From contig NZ_LT707417.1 in assembly GCF_900155585.1 (NCBI RefSeq), positions 372,001 through 436,000 of the forward strand: a DNA stretch of 64,000 bases. The letters are read 5' to 3'. The notes below the pieces were generated by a model, which was not told the origin of the DNA, ran no database searches, and worked only from the letters and a program-made list of their open reading frames with translations. The DNA comes from Aedoeadaptatus urinae (GTDB lineage Bacteria > Bacillota > Clostridia > Tissierellales > Peptoniphilaceae). The translations under genes were made by a program, and so were the position numbers. This document shows, in pieces, positions 50,553-59,964 of this stretch (within the stretch, counting starts at the first letter, position 1; each line of letters starts with the position of its first letter).

Positions 50553-51890
50553 ATGAATTTATTAAAGAAAATGACTAGCATTTTTGCAATGATGGTAATC
50601 ATGATTAGCCTAACTTTAACGCCTGTTTTTGCAGCAGAAACAAATTACGGTAACTGGGTTGAAGTCGCTGATGCTATGTCAGAACATTTACAAAAAGCTG
50701 TGGAAGTTTACAAGCCTGGAGATAAGGATGCTAAAAAAGCAGCCACAGATGCAGTTAATGTAGCTTACTTTAAATTCTATGAAAAAATTGGATTTGAAAA
50801 AACAACTATGACTGCAATTTCAGGCGAAAGAGGTTCAATGGTTGAACATCAATTTTACAGAGCAAAAAATTCTATCAAAGAAGATGCAGACCCAAAAGAA
50901 GTTAAAGATGAAATTGATGCACTTATAACTTATCTTCATGAAGATGCCCATACTCTTGATGGAACCTCTGGAGATTCTAAGTCCAGTGGTCAAAGTCAAG
51001 AAGATGTAAATAGCCTTTCAACAGGTCAATTGTTGGGAGAGGTGCTAAAAAGATTTGGTACATTTTTTGCAGTTCTTGGACTTACACTTCGTGAAGGGCT
51101 TGAAGCCATTTTAGTTGTAGCTGCCATTGCTGCATATTTATCAAAGACTAATAATAGAATTTACTTAAAAGGTGTATATATTGGAGCCTTGCTAGGCATT
51201 GTTTTTTCAGCAGTCCTAGCTGGAGTATTTAATATCATCGCCAATACAGTGGGAGAAGTTGAGTCTGGAATGGGACAAGAAATATTCGAAGGAATTGCGA
51301 TGTTTCTTGCCGTTATCGTACTATTTTATGTATCCAATTGGATGCTTTCTAAATCTGAAGTTGAAGTTTGGAATAGATACATTAAAAACAAGGTTGAACA
51401 ATCTGTTTCCAAGGGTAATTATTTTGCCTTATCTTTCACTGCATTCTTAGCAGTAGCAAGAGAGGGTGCAGAACTCATTTTGTTTTTCCAAGGTATGAGA
51501 ACAGGCATTTCTGATAATCCAATGCATATGTGGATTGGACTTTTAGTTGCCGCCATAATACTTGCAATTGTATATTACTTAATTGCTAAAGTTTCTGTAA
51601 GGCTACCATTAAAACCATTCTTTACATTTACTTCTTGGCTAATGTTTATACTTTGCTTGTCTTTCTTAGGAAAGGGCATAGGAGAATTACAAGAAGCAGA
51701 TGTAATTGGCAGAACTATAGTTCCTTGGATGAATGGATGGTCTGCTGAAGTTATAGGAATATACGATAGGTATGAAAATCTCATTCCACAAATTATTCTA
51801 TTAGTAGTAACCATTGCTTCTGTTATTTATCAAAATAATAGAAACAAAAAAATTAGAGCTGAGCTTGAAGCCAGCCAAGAAAAAGAATAG
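50553..51890 (+). CDS. Ftr1-family iron permease
   Basis: 445 residues. Signal peptide, an extracytoplasmic helical domain (about 28-165), then about seven membrane helices. The two iron-binding motifs of the Ftr1/EfeU family are present: R-E-G-L-E near 180 and R-E-G-A-E near 303. Works with P19-type periplasmic or lipid-anchored iron proteins; in Campylobacter the same set (Ftr1, P19, DUF2318, FtsX pair, ATPase) takes up iron. Its 3' end is duplicated in tandem just downstream. Confidence 0.92.
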   Translation: MNLLKKMTSIFAMMVIMISLTLTPVFAAETNYGNWVEVADAMSEHLQKAVEVYKPGDKDAKKAATDAVNVAYFKFYEKIGFEKTTMTAISGERGSMVEHQFYRAKNSIKEDADPKEVKDEIDALITYLHEDAHTLDGTSGDSKSSGQSQEDVNSLSTGQLLGEVLKRFGTFFAVLGLTLREGLEAILVVAAIAAYLSKTNNRIYLKGVYIGALLGIVFSAVLAGVFNIIANTVGEVESGMGQEIFEGIAMFLAVIVLFYVSNWMLSKSEVEVWNRYIKNKVEQSVSKGNYFALSFTAFLAVAREGAELILFFQGMRTGISDNPMHMWIGLLVAAIILAIVYYLIAKVSVRLPLKPFFTFTSWLMFILCLSFLGKGIGELQEADVIGRTIVPWMNGWSAEVIGIYDRYENLIPQIILLVVTIASVIYQNNRNKKIRAELEASQEKE

Positions 51891-52034
51891 GAGGATATAT
51901 AGGCATGAAAATCTCATTCCACAAATTATTCTATTAGTAGTAACCATTGTTTCTGTTATCTATCAAAATAATAGAAACAAAAAAATCAGAGCTGAGCTTG
52001 AAGTCAGCCAAGAAAAAAATAGGAGGATATTATG
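51766..52034 (+). repeat. tandem duplication of the ftr1 3' end
   Basis: The last about 125 coding bases of the Ftr1 gene plus its downstream AATAGGAGGATAT (51766-51898) are repeated at 51899-52034 with a few substitutions and one deleted A. The second copy has no start codon and leaves the functional gene and the next ribosome site intact. Confidence 0.88.
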
Positions 52035-52697
52035 TTAAAAAAGAAAAATTTATTTCTTGTTGTTATGACGCTTGTGTGTGCATTAATGTTTACAGCTTGT
52101 GGTAAAAAAGAAGATACAAAAGCTAATAATACAGCTAAAACTTCTACAGAAGAAAAAGCACCAGCTGAAGGAAACAAGAAAGAAGCAGGAGATGCAAAAG
52201 CTGCAGCTCCAGGAGAAGATAAAGGATTTGAAGAATTTCCAATTGGCGATGACCAAACTAAAGGACCTTTAGTAATCTCTGGTGTATATTTCCAACCGGT
52301 TGATATGGAACCAGCAGGAAACTCAATTCCTAAAGAAGAAGCTGACTGCCATATTGAAGCTGACATTACAGCATCACAAGAAGGTTCAACATTAGGTTAT
52401 GGTGTTGGTGATTTTGTTCCATGGTTAAAAGTAAAAGCTTATTTACAAAAGAAAGGTTCAGACCATGTTCAAGAAGTTTCTTTCATGCCAATGAACGCAT
52501 CTGATGGTCCACACTATGGTGCAAATGTTAAATTTGACGAAGGTGTTGGCGTTTATGATGTAAAATTTGAAGTTACTGCACCAGGCAATGACTACTTACT
52601 ACACGTAGATAAAGAAACTGGTGTAACAGGTAGATTCTGGACAGAACCACTTGTTGCAGAATGGACTGACTTCGAATGGAACGGACCACAATGGTAA
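52032..52697 (+). CDS. P19/Tpd-type iron-binding lipoprotein
   Basis: 221 residues. Lipobox L-M-F-T-A-C with Cys23, a Lys/Ala/Glu-rich linker (about 25-65), then the P19 beta-sandwich with G-V-Y-F-Q-P near 82, E-A-D-C-H-I-E-A-D near 99, F-M-P-M-N-A-S-D-G-P-H-Y-G-A near 147 and Y-L-L-H-V-D near 192; Met, His and Glu in these motifs are the metal ligands in known members. It would deliver iron to Ftr1 at the outer face of the membrane. Confidence 0.88.
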   Translation: MLKKKNLFLVVMTLVCALMFTACGKKEDTKANNTAKTSTEEKAPAEGNKKEAGDAKAAAPGEDKGFEEFPIGDDQTKGPLVISGVYFQPVDMEPAGNSIPKEEADCHIEADITASQEGSTLGYGVGDFVPWLKVKAYLQKKGSDHVQEVSFMPMNASDGPHYGANVKFDEGVGVYDVKFEVTAPGNDYLLHVDKETGVTGRFWTEPLVAEWTDFEWNGPQW

Positions 52698-52719
52698 AGT
52701 TTTAAAAATTCATAATGTT

Positions 52720-52747
52720 TATAAGGGGAATTCACGTTCCCCTTATA
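52720..52747 (+). other. strong hairpin between the P19 and DUF2318 genes
   Basis: Perfect 11-pair stem TATAAGGGGAA/TTCCCCTTATA with loop TTCACG and no T run. It may protect the 3' end of the P19 message or set unequal expression within the operon. Confidence 0.7.
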
Positions 52748-52770
52748 TGCATTTATGGGGGGGTGAAATT

Positions 52771-54018
52771 ATGTTAAAAATTTTTATTCAAGTTATGGAG
52801 GCGGGAATAGCCTTTTCTCTAATGATTTCTTTAATACTTGCCTATTATACAACTAAAGAGAGCAAATATAAAAAGCATGTTATTATAATTTCTTTAGTTT
52901 TAGGGGTAATTGCAGCAATTGTTTCAATAATTATAAGAAATATACCTAATTTTATTAATAGAACAGAATTGAATTTCTGGTCTATGGTACCCATAGTTAT
53001 CTCAGTATTTTTAATATTAATTTTTATGATATTTGAAGATAAGATAAATGCTAAAATTTATGATAATTTCATTTCATCATCGGTTGTTGTTTATCTTGTA
53101 GGAATTTGTTTTTATTATTTACCGTATGTATTTAACCAATCAAACAAATTTGTATATTATGGCGAAAGTGCTGTTTCAACTATTGTACTTTTTAGGATTT
53201 TAGGCTTTGTTTTTGGGATAATCATGATGATTTTATCAGGGCTTGCCATATACAAGTCCTCAGTTAAACTTGAAGGTAAAAACTTAAAGATTGTAGTTTT
53301 TTTTAGCTTGATATGCTCGAGTATCAGCCAATTTAATATCATAATTCAAAGGTTTTATTCTAAAGGGATTATTCCTAGAAATGTTAACTTTTTTAGAGTT
53401 ATTGCATTTATAGCTAATCACGAAAATGTGTTTTTATATGCAACAATGTTAATTATGATAGCTATTCCAGTAATTTTATATAAGCAAAATATTAAAGTTA
53501 ATGAAGATTATAGCAATAGGGCTCAGTTAAGAAAAATAAAGTATAGTATGAAGAATAAAAGACATTGGGCAATTTTTTTCCTTGTCGTTCTATTTATTAA
53601 TACTTTTTCATTAACGGTTGGAAAGGCATATGCTAATAAGGAACAGGCCCTTTCACCACCTGAAGATTATCAAACTGAAAATGGAATGATTGTTATTCCT
53701 TTAAGTAGCTTAGAGGATATGCATTTGCACAGATATTTGTATAAGGCAGAGGATGGTGCACAAATGAGATTTTTCTGCATTAAAAAATCAGAAGGTTCCT
53801 ATGGAGTTGTACTTGATGCCTGCGAGATATGTGGTCCATCTGGATATTTTGAAAGAGGCGATGATGTTATTTGTAAGTTGTGCGACGTTGTAATGAATAG
53901 GGGTACAATAGGTTTTAAGGGTGGATGTAACCCGATACCTTTCCCATACATTGTCCATGATGAAAAGATAAAGATTGCGCCAAAAGATCTTGAGGCATTG
54001 TCTTATGTATTTAAGTAG
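52771..54018 (+). CDS. DUF2318 Fe-S membrane protein of the iron operon
   Basis: 415 residues: about eight membrane helices (1-290) and a C-terminal extracytoplasmic domain with cysteines at about 351, 354, 368, 371 and 386 in C-E-I-C-G-P-S-G-Y, I-C-K-L-C-D and G-G-C-N-P-I-P, the DUF2318 signature. Expected to bind a metal or Fe-S centre and support iron reduction or transfer together with P19. The ATG follows G7-TG; earlier in-frame starts lie before the hairpin. Confidence 0.85.
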   Translation: MLKIFIQVMEAGIAFSLMISLILAYYTTKESKYKKHVIIISLVLGVIAAIVSIIIRNIPNFINRTELNFWSMVPIVISVFLILIFMIFEDKINAKIYDNFISSSVVVYLVGICFYYLPYVFNQSNKFVYYGESAVSTIVLFRILGFVFGIIMMILSGLAIYKSSVKLEGKNLKIVVFFSLICSSISQFNIIIQRFYSKGIIPRNVNFFRVIAFIANHENVFLYATMLIMIAIPVILYKQNIKVNEDYSNRAQLRKIKYSMKNKRHWAIFFLVVLFINTFSLTVGKAYANKEQALSPPEDYQTENGMIVIPLSSLEDMHLHRYLYKAEDGAQMRFFCIKKSEGSYGVVLDACEICGPSGYFERGDDVICKLCDVVMNRGTIGFKGGCNPIPFPYIVHDEKIKIAPKDLEALSYVFK

Positions 54019-54026
54019 GAGGGCTT

Positions 54027-55310
54027 ATGTTTTGGAGAATAGTTAAAGGAGCGCTTTTTAGACAAAAGGGAAAGATGGCTCTTATTGCATTTACAGTTGC
54101 CCTCGGAGCTTCTCTTGCCACTTCAATGTTAAATACCATGCTCGGTGTTGGGGATAAAGTTAATCAAGAATTAAAGACCTATGGAGCAAATATTAATGTA
54201 TTGCCTAAGGAAGCTTCCCTTCTTGATGATTTGTATGGCATGCAAGAAAAAGAGGGGCAGGTTCAAAAATATTTAAAGGAGTCAGAACTTCCTAACATTA
54301 AAACTATTTTTTGGGCTTACAATATTGTAGACTATACGCCATATCTTAACACTTGGGTTTCTTGTAATAATGATTCTAAACATACTAAGATGGTAGGAAC
54401 ATGGTTTAATAATCATATGAATTTGCCTACTGGAGAATCAGTTGATACTGGTATGATTAGACTTAAAAACTGGTGGGAAGTTCAAGGCGAGTGGTTATCA
54501 GAAAATGATAGCGATTCAGTTATGCTTGGAAAGATTTTTGCAGACAGAAATGGATTTAAAGTTGGTGATGAAATCCAACTAAAAAGCAATAATTTAGACA
54601 AAAAATTAAAAGTTAAGGGTATTTTCTCATCAGGTTCTGATGAAGATGCGTTTATATATTCTACTTTAAAAACAGCACAAGAATTTGCTGGAGTTACTGG
54701 AGTTGTAAATAAAGTTGAAGTATCAGCTCTTACTACACCAGACAATGACTTAGCAAGAAAGGCTGCCAAAAACCCACTATCTTTAACTATTAAGGAACGG
54801 GAAGTATGGTATTGTACAGCTTATGTTTCTGCTATTTGTTATCAAATAACAGAAGTAATGACTGATTCTGTAGCTAAGCCAATTCGCCAAGTTGCAGAAA
54901 GTGAAGGAGATATTTTAAATAAGACTACTCTTCTTATGGTTTTAATTACAGTATTAACTTTGATTGGTTCAGGCTTTGGTATTTCTAATCTTATTACAGC
55001 ATCTGTAATGGAAAGATCTAATGAAATTGGACTTCAAAAAGCTATAGGGGCGTCAAATGGAAGGATAATTGGCATAATTCTTGTGGAAATAATTTTGACA
55101 GCGATATTTGGAACAGTTATAGGTTACGGTGTTGGTCTGCTACTTACTCAGATTATTGGTCTAACAGTTTTTGGCTCAGCAATAGCTCCAACAGCTATGG
55201 TAGTTCCTATTGTAGCAATACTTATTATTCTTGTTACAATATTGGGTTCAATACCAGCTATAAGATACCTTTTGAATTTAAATCCAACGGAGGTACTACA
55301 TGGCAGATAA
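54027..55310 (+). CDS. FtsX-like ABC permease 1 of the iron operon
   Basis: 427 residues in MacB/FtsX layout: one N-terminal helix (about 15-40), a large extracytoplasmic domain, then three helices (about 300-420). The helix-loop E-R-S-N-E-I-G-L-Q-K-A-I-G-A near 335 is the typical coupling region of FtsX permeases. Overlaps the next permease gene by 11 bases. Confidence 0.88.
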   Translation: MFWRIVKGALFRQKGKMALIAFTVALGASLATSMLNTMLGVGDKVNQELKTYGANINVLPKEASLLDDLYGMQEKEGQVQKYLKESELPNIKTIFWAYNIVDYTPYLNTWVSCNNDSKHTKMVGTWFNNHMNLPTGESVDTGMIRLKNWWEVQGEWLSENDSDSVMLGKIFADRNGFKVGDEIQLKSNNLDKKLKVKGIFSSGSDEDAFIYSTLKTAQEFAGVTGVVNKVEVSALTTPDNDLARKAAKNPLSLTIKEREVWYCTAYVSAICYQITEVMTDSVAKPIRQVAESEGDILNKTTLLMVLITVLTLIGSGFGISNLITASVMERSNEIGLQKAIGASNGRIIGIILVEIILTAIFGTVIGYGVGLLLTQIIGLTVFGSAIAPTAMVVPIVAILIILVTILGSIPAIRYLLNLNPTEVLHGR

Positions 55311-56448
55311 ACAAAGTAAATATAAATTTCACTTAAAAATGATAGTGACTTCCTTGGCAAGGAGACGTGCAAGAATGTTAACAGCACTACTTGCTATAGC
55401 TATGGGAGCAACAATTATTTCAGGACTTGTTACCATTTACTATGATATTCCTAGACAAATGGGTAAGGAGTTTAGGTCTTATGGTGCAAATATGTTGGTA
55501 ATTCCCACTAACCCTGATAAAAAAATCACCAATGAACAGTTAGATGAAGTTAAATCGTTAATTCCTTCAGGAAAGCTTGTCGGTCAGGCACCCTATATTT
55601 ATACAAATGCAAAAATTAATGAACAACCTTATATGCTTGCAGGTACAGATTTAAAGGGAGCGAAAGAAAATTCTCCATACTGGCTTATTGACGGTTCATG
55701 GCCTGAAAAATCGAGAGAAGTTTTAATAGGTAATGAAGTTTCAAAGGCTTTGGAATTAAAAGAGGGAGATAAAATTATTATAAATACTCCCAAAGTTAAT
55801 GGAGAAGGTTCTATAGATACTAATTTTGTTGTTTCAGGAGTTGTAACAACAGGTGGTAAAGAAGAAGAACTTATTTTTATGAGTATTGATGATATTTCAC
55901 AGCTTGTTAAAGACAAAAATTTTGATGTCGTAGAATATTCAATAGAAGCTGAACAAAATGAACTTTCAAAAATAGTATCAAATATTTCACAAAAGGATGG
56001 ATCTCTAACTCCACAAATGGTAAAAAGAGTTACCGCCTCACAAGATATAGTTTTGAATAAATTACAAGCTCTTGTCTTCATTGTAACGATAATAGTATTA
56101 TTCATAATGATGATATGTGTATCCACAACAATGATGGCAGTTGTAACTGAAAGGCGTAAAGAAATAGGTCTTAAGAAAGCTTTGGGCGCCACAAATTCGT
56201 CAGTAATCGTTGACTTTTTAGGTGAAGGAGCATTTTTGGGGGTTTTTGGTGGACTTTTAGGTGTTGTATTAGGATATATATTTGCCAATAGAGTAAGTAT
56301 TTCGGTATTTGCTAGAAAGGTAAGTTTCTTGCCTCTTTTAGTACCTATGACAATTATTGTCTGTATAATAATAACTATAGTTGCATCTTTAATACCAGTA
56401 TCTAAAACTGTTGATATTGATCCAGCTTTAGTGCTTCGTGGAGAATAG
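55300..56448 (+). CDS. FtsX-like ABC permease 2 of the iron operon
   Basis: 382 residues with the same layout: one N-terminal helix, an extracytoplasmic domain and three C-terminal helices, with E-R-R-K-E-I-G-L-K-K-A-L-G-A near 287. Probably a heterodimer partner of permease 1, as in the Campylobacter P19 cluster. Confidence 0.88.
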   Translation: MADKQSKYKFHLKMIVTSLARRRARMLTALLAIAMGATIISGLVTIYYDIPRQMGKEFRSYGANMLVIPTNPDKKITNEQLDEVKSLIPSGKLVGQAPYIYTNAKINEQPYMLAGTDLKGAKENSPYWLIDGSWPEKSREVLIGNEVSKALELKEGDKIIINTPKVNGEGSIDTNFVVSGVVTTGGKEEELIFMSIDDISQLVKDKNFDVVEYSIEAEQNELSKIVSNISQKDGSLTPQMVKRVTASQDIVLNKLQALVFIVTIIVLFIMMICVSTTMMAVVTERRKEIGLKKALGATNSSVIVDFLGEGAFLGVFGGLLGVVLGYIFANRVSISVFARKVSFLPLLVPMTIIVCIIITIVASLIPVSKTVDIDPALVLRGE

Positions 56449-56459
56449 AAAGGAATTTT

Positions 56460-57179
56460 ATGGATATATTAAAACTCGTTGATGTTTCAAAAATTTATGG
56501 TGAACTTAAAGCCCTTGACAAAATCAATTTAAGTGTAGAAAAGGGCGAATGGATTTCTATAATGGGTCCATCAGGTTCTGGTAAAACAACAATGATGAAT
56601 ATTATTGGTGCCATGGATAAACCTTCACTTGGCGAAGTTATTTTGGATGGTGAAGATATAGCAAAAAAATCACCTAAGGAACTAACAGTTATTAGAAGGG
56701 ATAAGATAGGACTTATTTTCCAACAATTTCATTTAGTTAATTATTTAAGTGCTTTGGAAAATGTAATGATGTCACAATATTATCATTCTATGCCAGATGC
56801 ACAAGAAGCAATGGAAGCTTTGGCTGCAGTAGGTCTTGCTGATAGAGCCAAGCACTTACCCAACCAATTATCAGGTGGGGAACAACAAAGAGTATGCATT
56901 GCTAGAGCTCTTATTAATCATCCTACAATACTTTTAGCCGATGAACCCACAGGAAATTTGGATGAAAAGAATGAATATATAGTTCTTGACATATTTGAAA
57001 AACTTCACAATGCAGGATCAACAATTATTGTTGTAACTCACGACCCTGAAGTCGGTGAAGAATCTGAAAGAATGATAACTCTTGAACATGGTAAAATTTC
57101 AAAAGAAGAAAAAATGAAAAGAAAAAGACCAGTTCTTGATTCTGTAAAAAAAGATGAAAAACTTAAGGAGTTTATATGA
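56460..57179 (+). CDS. ABC transporter ATPase 2 of the iron operon (MacB/LolD-like)
   Basis: 239 residues: Walker A G-P-S-G-S-G-K-T-T near 36, signature L-S-G-G-E-Q-Q-R-V, Walker B L-L-A-D-E-P-T-G-N-L-D. Lies directly after the two FtsX-like permeases and likely powers them. Overlaps the FMN-binding lipoprotein gene by 4 bases. Confidence 0.9.
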   Translation: MDILKLVDVSKIYGELKALDKINLSVEKGEWISIMGPSGSGKTTMMNIIGAMDKPSLGEVILDGEDIAKKSPKELTVIRRDKIGLIFQQFHLVNYLSALENVMMSQYYHSMPDAQEAMEALAAVGLADRAKHLPNQLSGGEQQRVCIARALINHPTILLADEPTGNLDEKNEYIVLDIFEKLHNAGSTIIVVTHDPEVGEESERMITLEHGKISKEEKMKRKRPVLDSVKKDEKLKEFI

Positions 57180-57601
57180 GAAAATTTTTGAATGTATTAA
57201 TAATTTTTTCTTTGGGGCTTGTCCTAGTTGCTTGTGGAGGAGATAAAAAAGAAGAAGCTCCAAGCGTAAGCTATAAAGACGGCACATATCATGGAGAATC
57301 TGCCAAAGATGAAAGAGGCGGACTTGTAAAGGTGGATATAAGTGTTAAAGACAATAAGATTGAATCTTGTACAATGCAAAACATTGATGGAGATGGAAAA
57401 GAAAAGGATGAATCTTATTGTCAAAGCCAAAATGAAGGACTATATAAGATAGCCCAACAAGCTATAAATCTTGCAAAGTCATACCCAGATAGATTAGTGG
57501 AAACAGGAAATCCTGAAGGAGTGGACGTTATTTCGGGGGCAACAGAAACTTACAAGCAATTTATAGAAGCTTGCAATAATGCTCTTGATGGTGCAAAATA
57601 A
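57176..57601 (+). CDS. FMN-binding-domain lipoprotein
   Basis: 141 residues: lipobox L-V-L-V-A-C with Cys20, then an FMN-binding domain with Y-K-D-G-T-Y-H-G-E near 34 and D-V-I-S-G-A-T-E-T near 117, the threonine of S-G-A-T being the usual covalent FMN attachment site. A flavin at the outer face could reduce ferric iron for Ftr1 (inference). Ends on the A of the next ATG. Confidence 0.85.
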   Translation: MRKFLNVLIIFSLGLVLVACGGDKKEEAPSVSYKDGTYHGESAKDERGGLVKVDISVKDNKIESCTMQNIDGDGKEKDESYCQSQNEGLYKIAQQAINLAKSYPDRLVETGNPEGVDVISGATETYKQFIEACNNALDGAK

Positions 57602-58803
57602 TGAAAGATTTATACACAATTAATTTAGCAAAAAAGAATATAGAAAATAAAAAGGCAAGGTCAATTACCTTGATTTTACTTGTAGGAATTTTAACTTTTA
57701 TTTTATTCATGTCATCATTTATAATTTTTTCTCTTAAAAACGGCATGAAATCTCTATCAGATAGGATGGGAGCAGACATTATAGTAGTCCCAGAAGGTTA
57801 TGATTCCAAAATTACAGGTGCAATATTAAGGGGAGAACCTAATACATTCTTTTTTGACAAGGATATATTAAATAGAGTAAAAAAAGTACCAGGAGTTGAA
57901 AAAGCGTGTGGTCAAGTTTATCTAGCTACACTTTCTGCTGGATGCTGTTCTTTTCCCATTCAAGTTATAGGAATTGACTTTTCTGATGACTTTAGCGTTA
58001 AACCTTGGCTTGAAAAACAGATTAAAACTCCAATTAAAGCTGGGCAAGTTGTTGTAGGTGCTAACATTGTGGGGACTATTAATCATAAGGTTAAATTTTT
58101 TAATCAAGAATTTGAGATAAGAGGTAGGCTTGCAAAAACTGGCATGGGTTTTGATAATTCAGTTTTTATGACAATAGAAGAAACTCATAGATTAGCCAAG
58201 GAATATGAAAAGATAATTAATCATCCGGTGGCAAAAAAAGATGATATATCTTCTATTTTAGTAAAAGTTGAAAAAAACAAAGATCCAAAAACAATTCAAA
58301 AACTTATTAAAGAAGAATTTAAAAAAGAAAAAGTGTATCCTTTATTGCCAAGAAAAATAATGACAGAAGTTTCAGATTCAGCAAAAAACATGCTTGTATA
58401 TGTGTATATATTGATAGCTTTGATTTGGATACTAGCTTTCTTTATTTTAAGTCTTGTAAATACCTTATCAGTTAAGGAAAGGAAAAGAGAATTTGCAACC
58501 ATAAGGATATTAGGAGCAACAAAGAAAAAACTCAGTGAAGTAGTTCTCGTTGAATCTATGCTAATTAATGGAACAGGTGCAGTCATAGGTTCTGTGCTTT
58601 CCTTTGTTTTAAGTATAACTTTCAATAATATATTTTCATCACTTTTGAATATGCCTTTTTTAAGACCGAATATATTCCTTATGATTTTAATGTTAATAAT
58701 AGTAATAATTTTGGGAACCTTGTTAGGCCCAATATCTTCAATTATTGCTATTAATAAAATAAATAAAGTAGAATTATTATTGATGCAAAGAGATAATGAT
58801 TAA
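57601..58803 (+). CDS. FtsX-like ABC permease 3 of the iron operon
   Basis: 400 residues, MacB/FtsX layout, with C-C-S-F-P-I-Q-V near 118 and E-R-K-R-E-F-A-T-I-R-I-L-G-A near 297. It may form a homodimer with ATPase 1, leaving permeases 1 and 2 for ATPase 2. Last gene of the operon. Confidence 0.86.
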   Translation: MKDLYTINLAKKNIENKKARSITLILLVGILTFILFMSSFIIFSLKNGMKSLSDRMGADIIVVPEGYDSKITGAILRGEPNTFFFDKDILNRVKKVPGVEKACGQVYLATLSAGCCSFPIQVIGIDFSDDFSVKPWLEKQIKTPIKAGQVVVGANIVGTINHKVKFFNQEFEIRGRLAKTGMGFDNSVFMTIEETHRLAKEYEKIINHPVAKKDDISSILVKVEKNKDPKTIQKLIKEEFKKEKVYPLLPRKIMTEVSDSAKNMLVYVYILIALIWILAFFILSLVNTLSVKERKREFATIRILGATKKKLSEVVLVESMLINGTGAVIGSVLSFVLSITFNNIFSSLLNMPFLRPNIFLMILMLIIVIILGTLLGPISSIIAINKINKVELLLMQRDND

Positions 58804-58828
58804 AATAGGCTATTTGTCAAATTTTGGG

Positions 58829-58858
58829 GAGACTTGTTAACTCGAGTCTCTCTTTTTA
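58829..58858 (+). terminator. terminator of the iron operon
   Basis: Stem GAGACT/AGTCTC with a 10-base loop, then TCTTTTTATTT. Confidence 0.8.
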
Positions 58859-58880
58859 TTTAAAAATCAATACTTAAACG

Positions 58881-59403
58881 CTAATAAAAGATCAAAACTA
58901 AAATAACTAAAAAACCATTAAAAATAAACATAGCAAACAAGACTCCTAGGGGTTTTGCGAAATTTTCCCATTTTCTTATCCCTACTTACAAGCAATATGG
59001 TTTTAGTGCTAAAAATACACCTGAAAAAGAAATAGCTAAATTGACCAATACCGAAAAGATCACCCCTAATTTTTTTGAAATTATAAAACTAAAAGGGATT
59101 TGCCACATGGTTGTAACAAACACGACTATAATCCCTAAAAATATTGAAGCAATACTTAATTGCTTAATTTGATTAATTCCAAACAAACTAAAAATAAATG
59201 GTATACAAACCACAGCAACACTTAATAGAAAACAGGAAAGAAGAGCATATCCTAATACAACCAAAAGTTTAGAGCTCCATATTTTTCCTTGAGAAACTGG
59301 TAGACAACGGATTGCACGAAGTCCGTGCTTTCCGTTATCTATATTAACAGCTGTTGCACTGATTAATGCGAATGTGGCAGGTAAAAAAACTACATAGTAC
59401 CAG
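58881..59403 (-). pseudogene. fragment of a lantibiotic-immunity-type ABC-2 permease
   Basis: Minus-strand frame W-Y-Y-V-V-F-L-P near its truncated beginning, then P-V-S-Q-G-K-I-W-S-S-K-L and several hydrophobic segments ending A-L-K-P-Y. This resembles the permeases (LanE/MutE type) of lantibiotic self-protection ABC transporters. The N-terminal helix is missing at the 59.40 kb junction and an in-frame TAA interrupts it before the last hydrophobic segment. AT-rich, the last foreign piece before native DNA resumes. Confidence 0.6.
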
Positions 59404-59661
59404 TTGAATAAAATGAAAGAGGAGGCAAAGAAAGCGGAAGAAGAGAAGGCCCGTAAAGAAGCGGAAGAAAAAGCTCGTAAAGAGGCTGAAGAAAAAGCTC
59501 GCAAAGAGGCGGAGGAAGCCGCCCTCATCGAAGAAGGGAAAGGCGAAGAGCGGAGCGAACCGGATGCTGCCGTCGAAGCGGATAAATTCTGTCCCCGCTG
59601 CGGCAGCAAGCGGGAAGCGGGCGCTCTGTTCTGCGGAAAATGCGGCCGCAGCTTCAACTAA
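59404..59661 (+). pseudogene. 3' end of a native zinc-ribbon coiled-coil protein gene
   Basis: 85 codons: a Lys/Glu/Ala/Arg-rich coiled coil with K-A-R-K-E-A-E-E repeated three times, then a C-terminal zinc ribbon C-P-R-C-G-S-K and C-G-K-C-G-R-S. GC-rich in contrast with the DNA just to its left. No ribosome site precedes the first codons, so this is most likely a gene beheaded by the AT-rich insertion. Confidence 0.6.
59449..59520 (+). repeat. three 24-bp tandem repeats in the coiled coil
   Basis: Three copies of GC(C/T)CG(T/C)AAAGA(A/G)GC-type units encoding A-R-K-E-A-E-E-K/A, in-frame and diverging at third positions. Confidence 0.8.
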
Positions 59662-59691
59662 AAGTGAAAATAAATTCATTCGGACAAAGAA

Positions 59692-59722
59692 AAATCCTCT
59701 ACCTATGTGGGTAGAGGATTTA
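59692..59722. terminator. bidirectional hairpin at the end of cassette 2
   Basis: AAATCCTCTACC/GGGTAGAGGATTT, 12-13 pairs, T-rich on both sides. Occupies the gor-terminator position of the cassette. Confidence 0.75.
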
Positions 59723-59725
59723 TTT

Positions 59726-59882
<157 letters not shown>

Positions 59883-59964
59883 TGCATGAAGTTTAGTACC
59901 ATCTTCCCGTTCATGAGAAAAAGATCTGTTACGGGAAAGAAACAAAGAATCGATATCAATTATA

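Noticed and set aside
48716-58803. A CRISPR array or phage module in the AT-rich island
   Set aside because: No regularly spaced repeats, integrase, capsid or cas-like genes were seen; the content is transport genes and element fragments.
58986-59657. A single minus-strand protein of 223 residues with Ser/Ala repeats
   Set aside because: It fuses the permease fragment with the antisense of the zinc-ribbon gene; the break in composition at 59404 shows two unrelated pieces.
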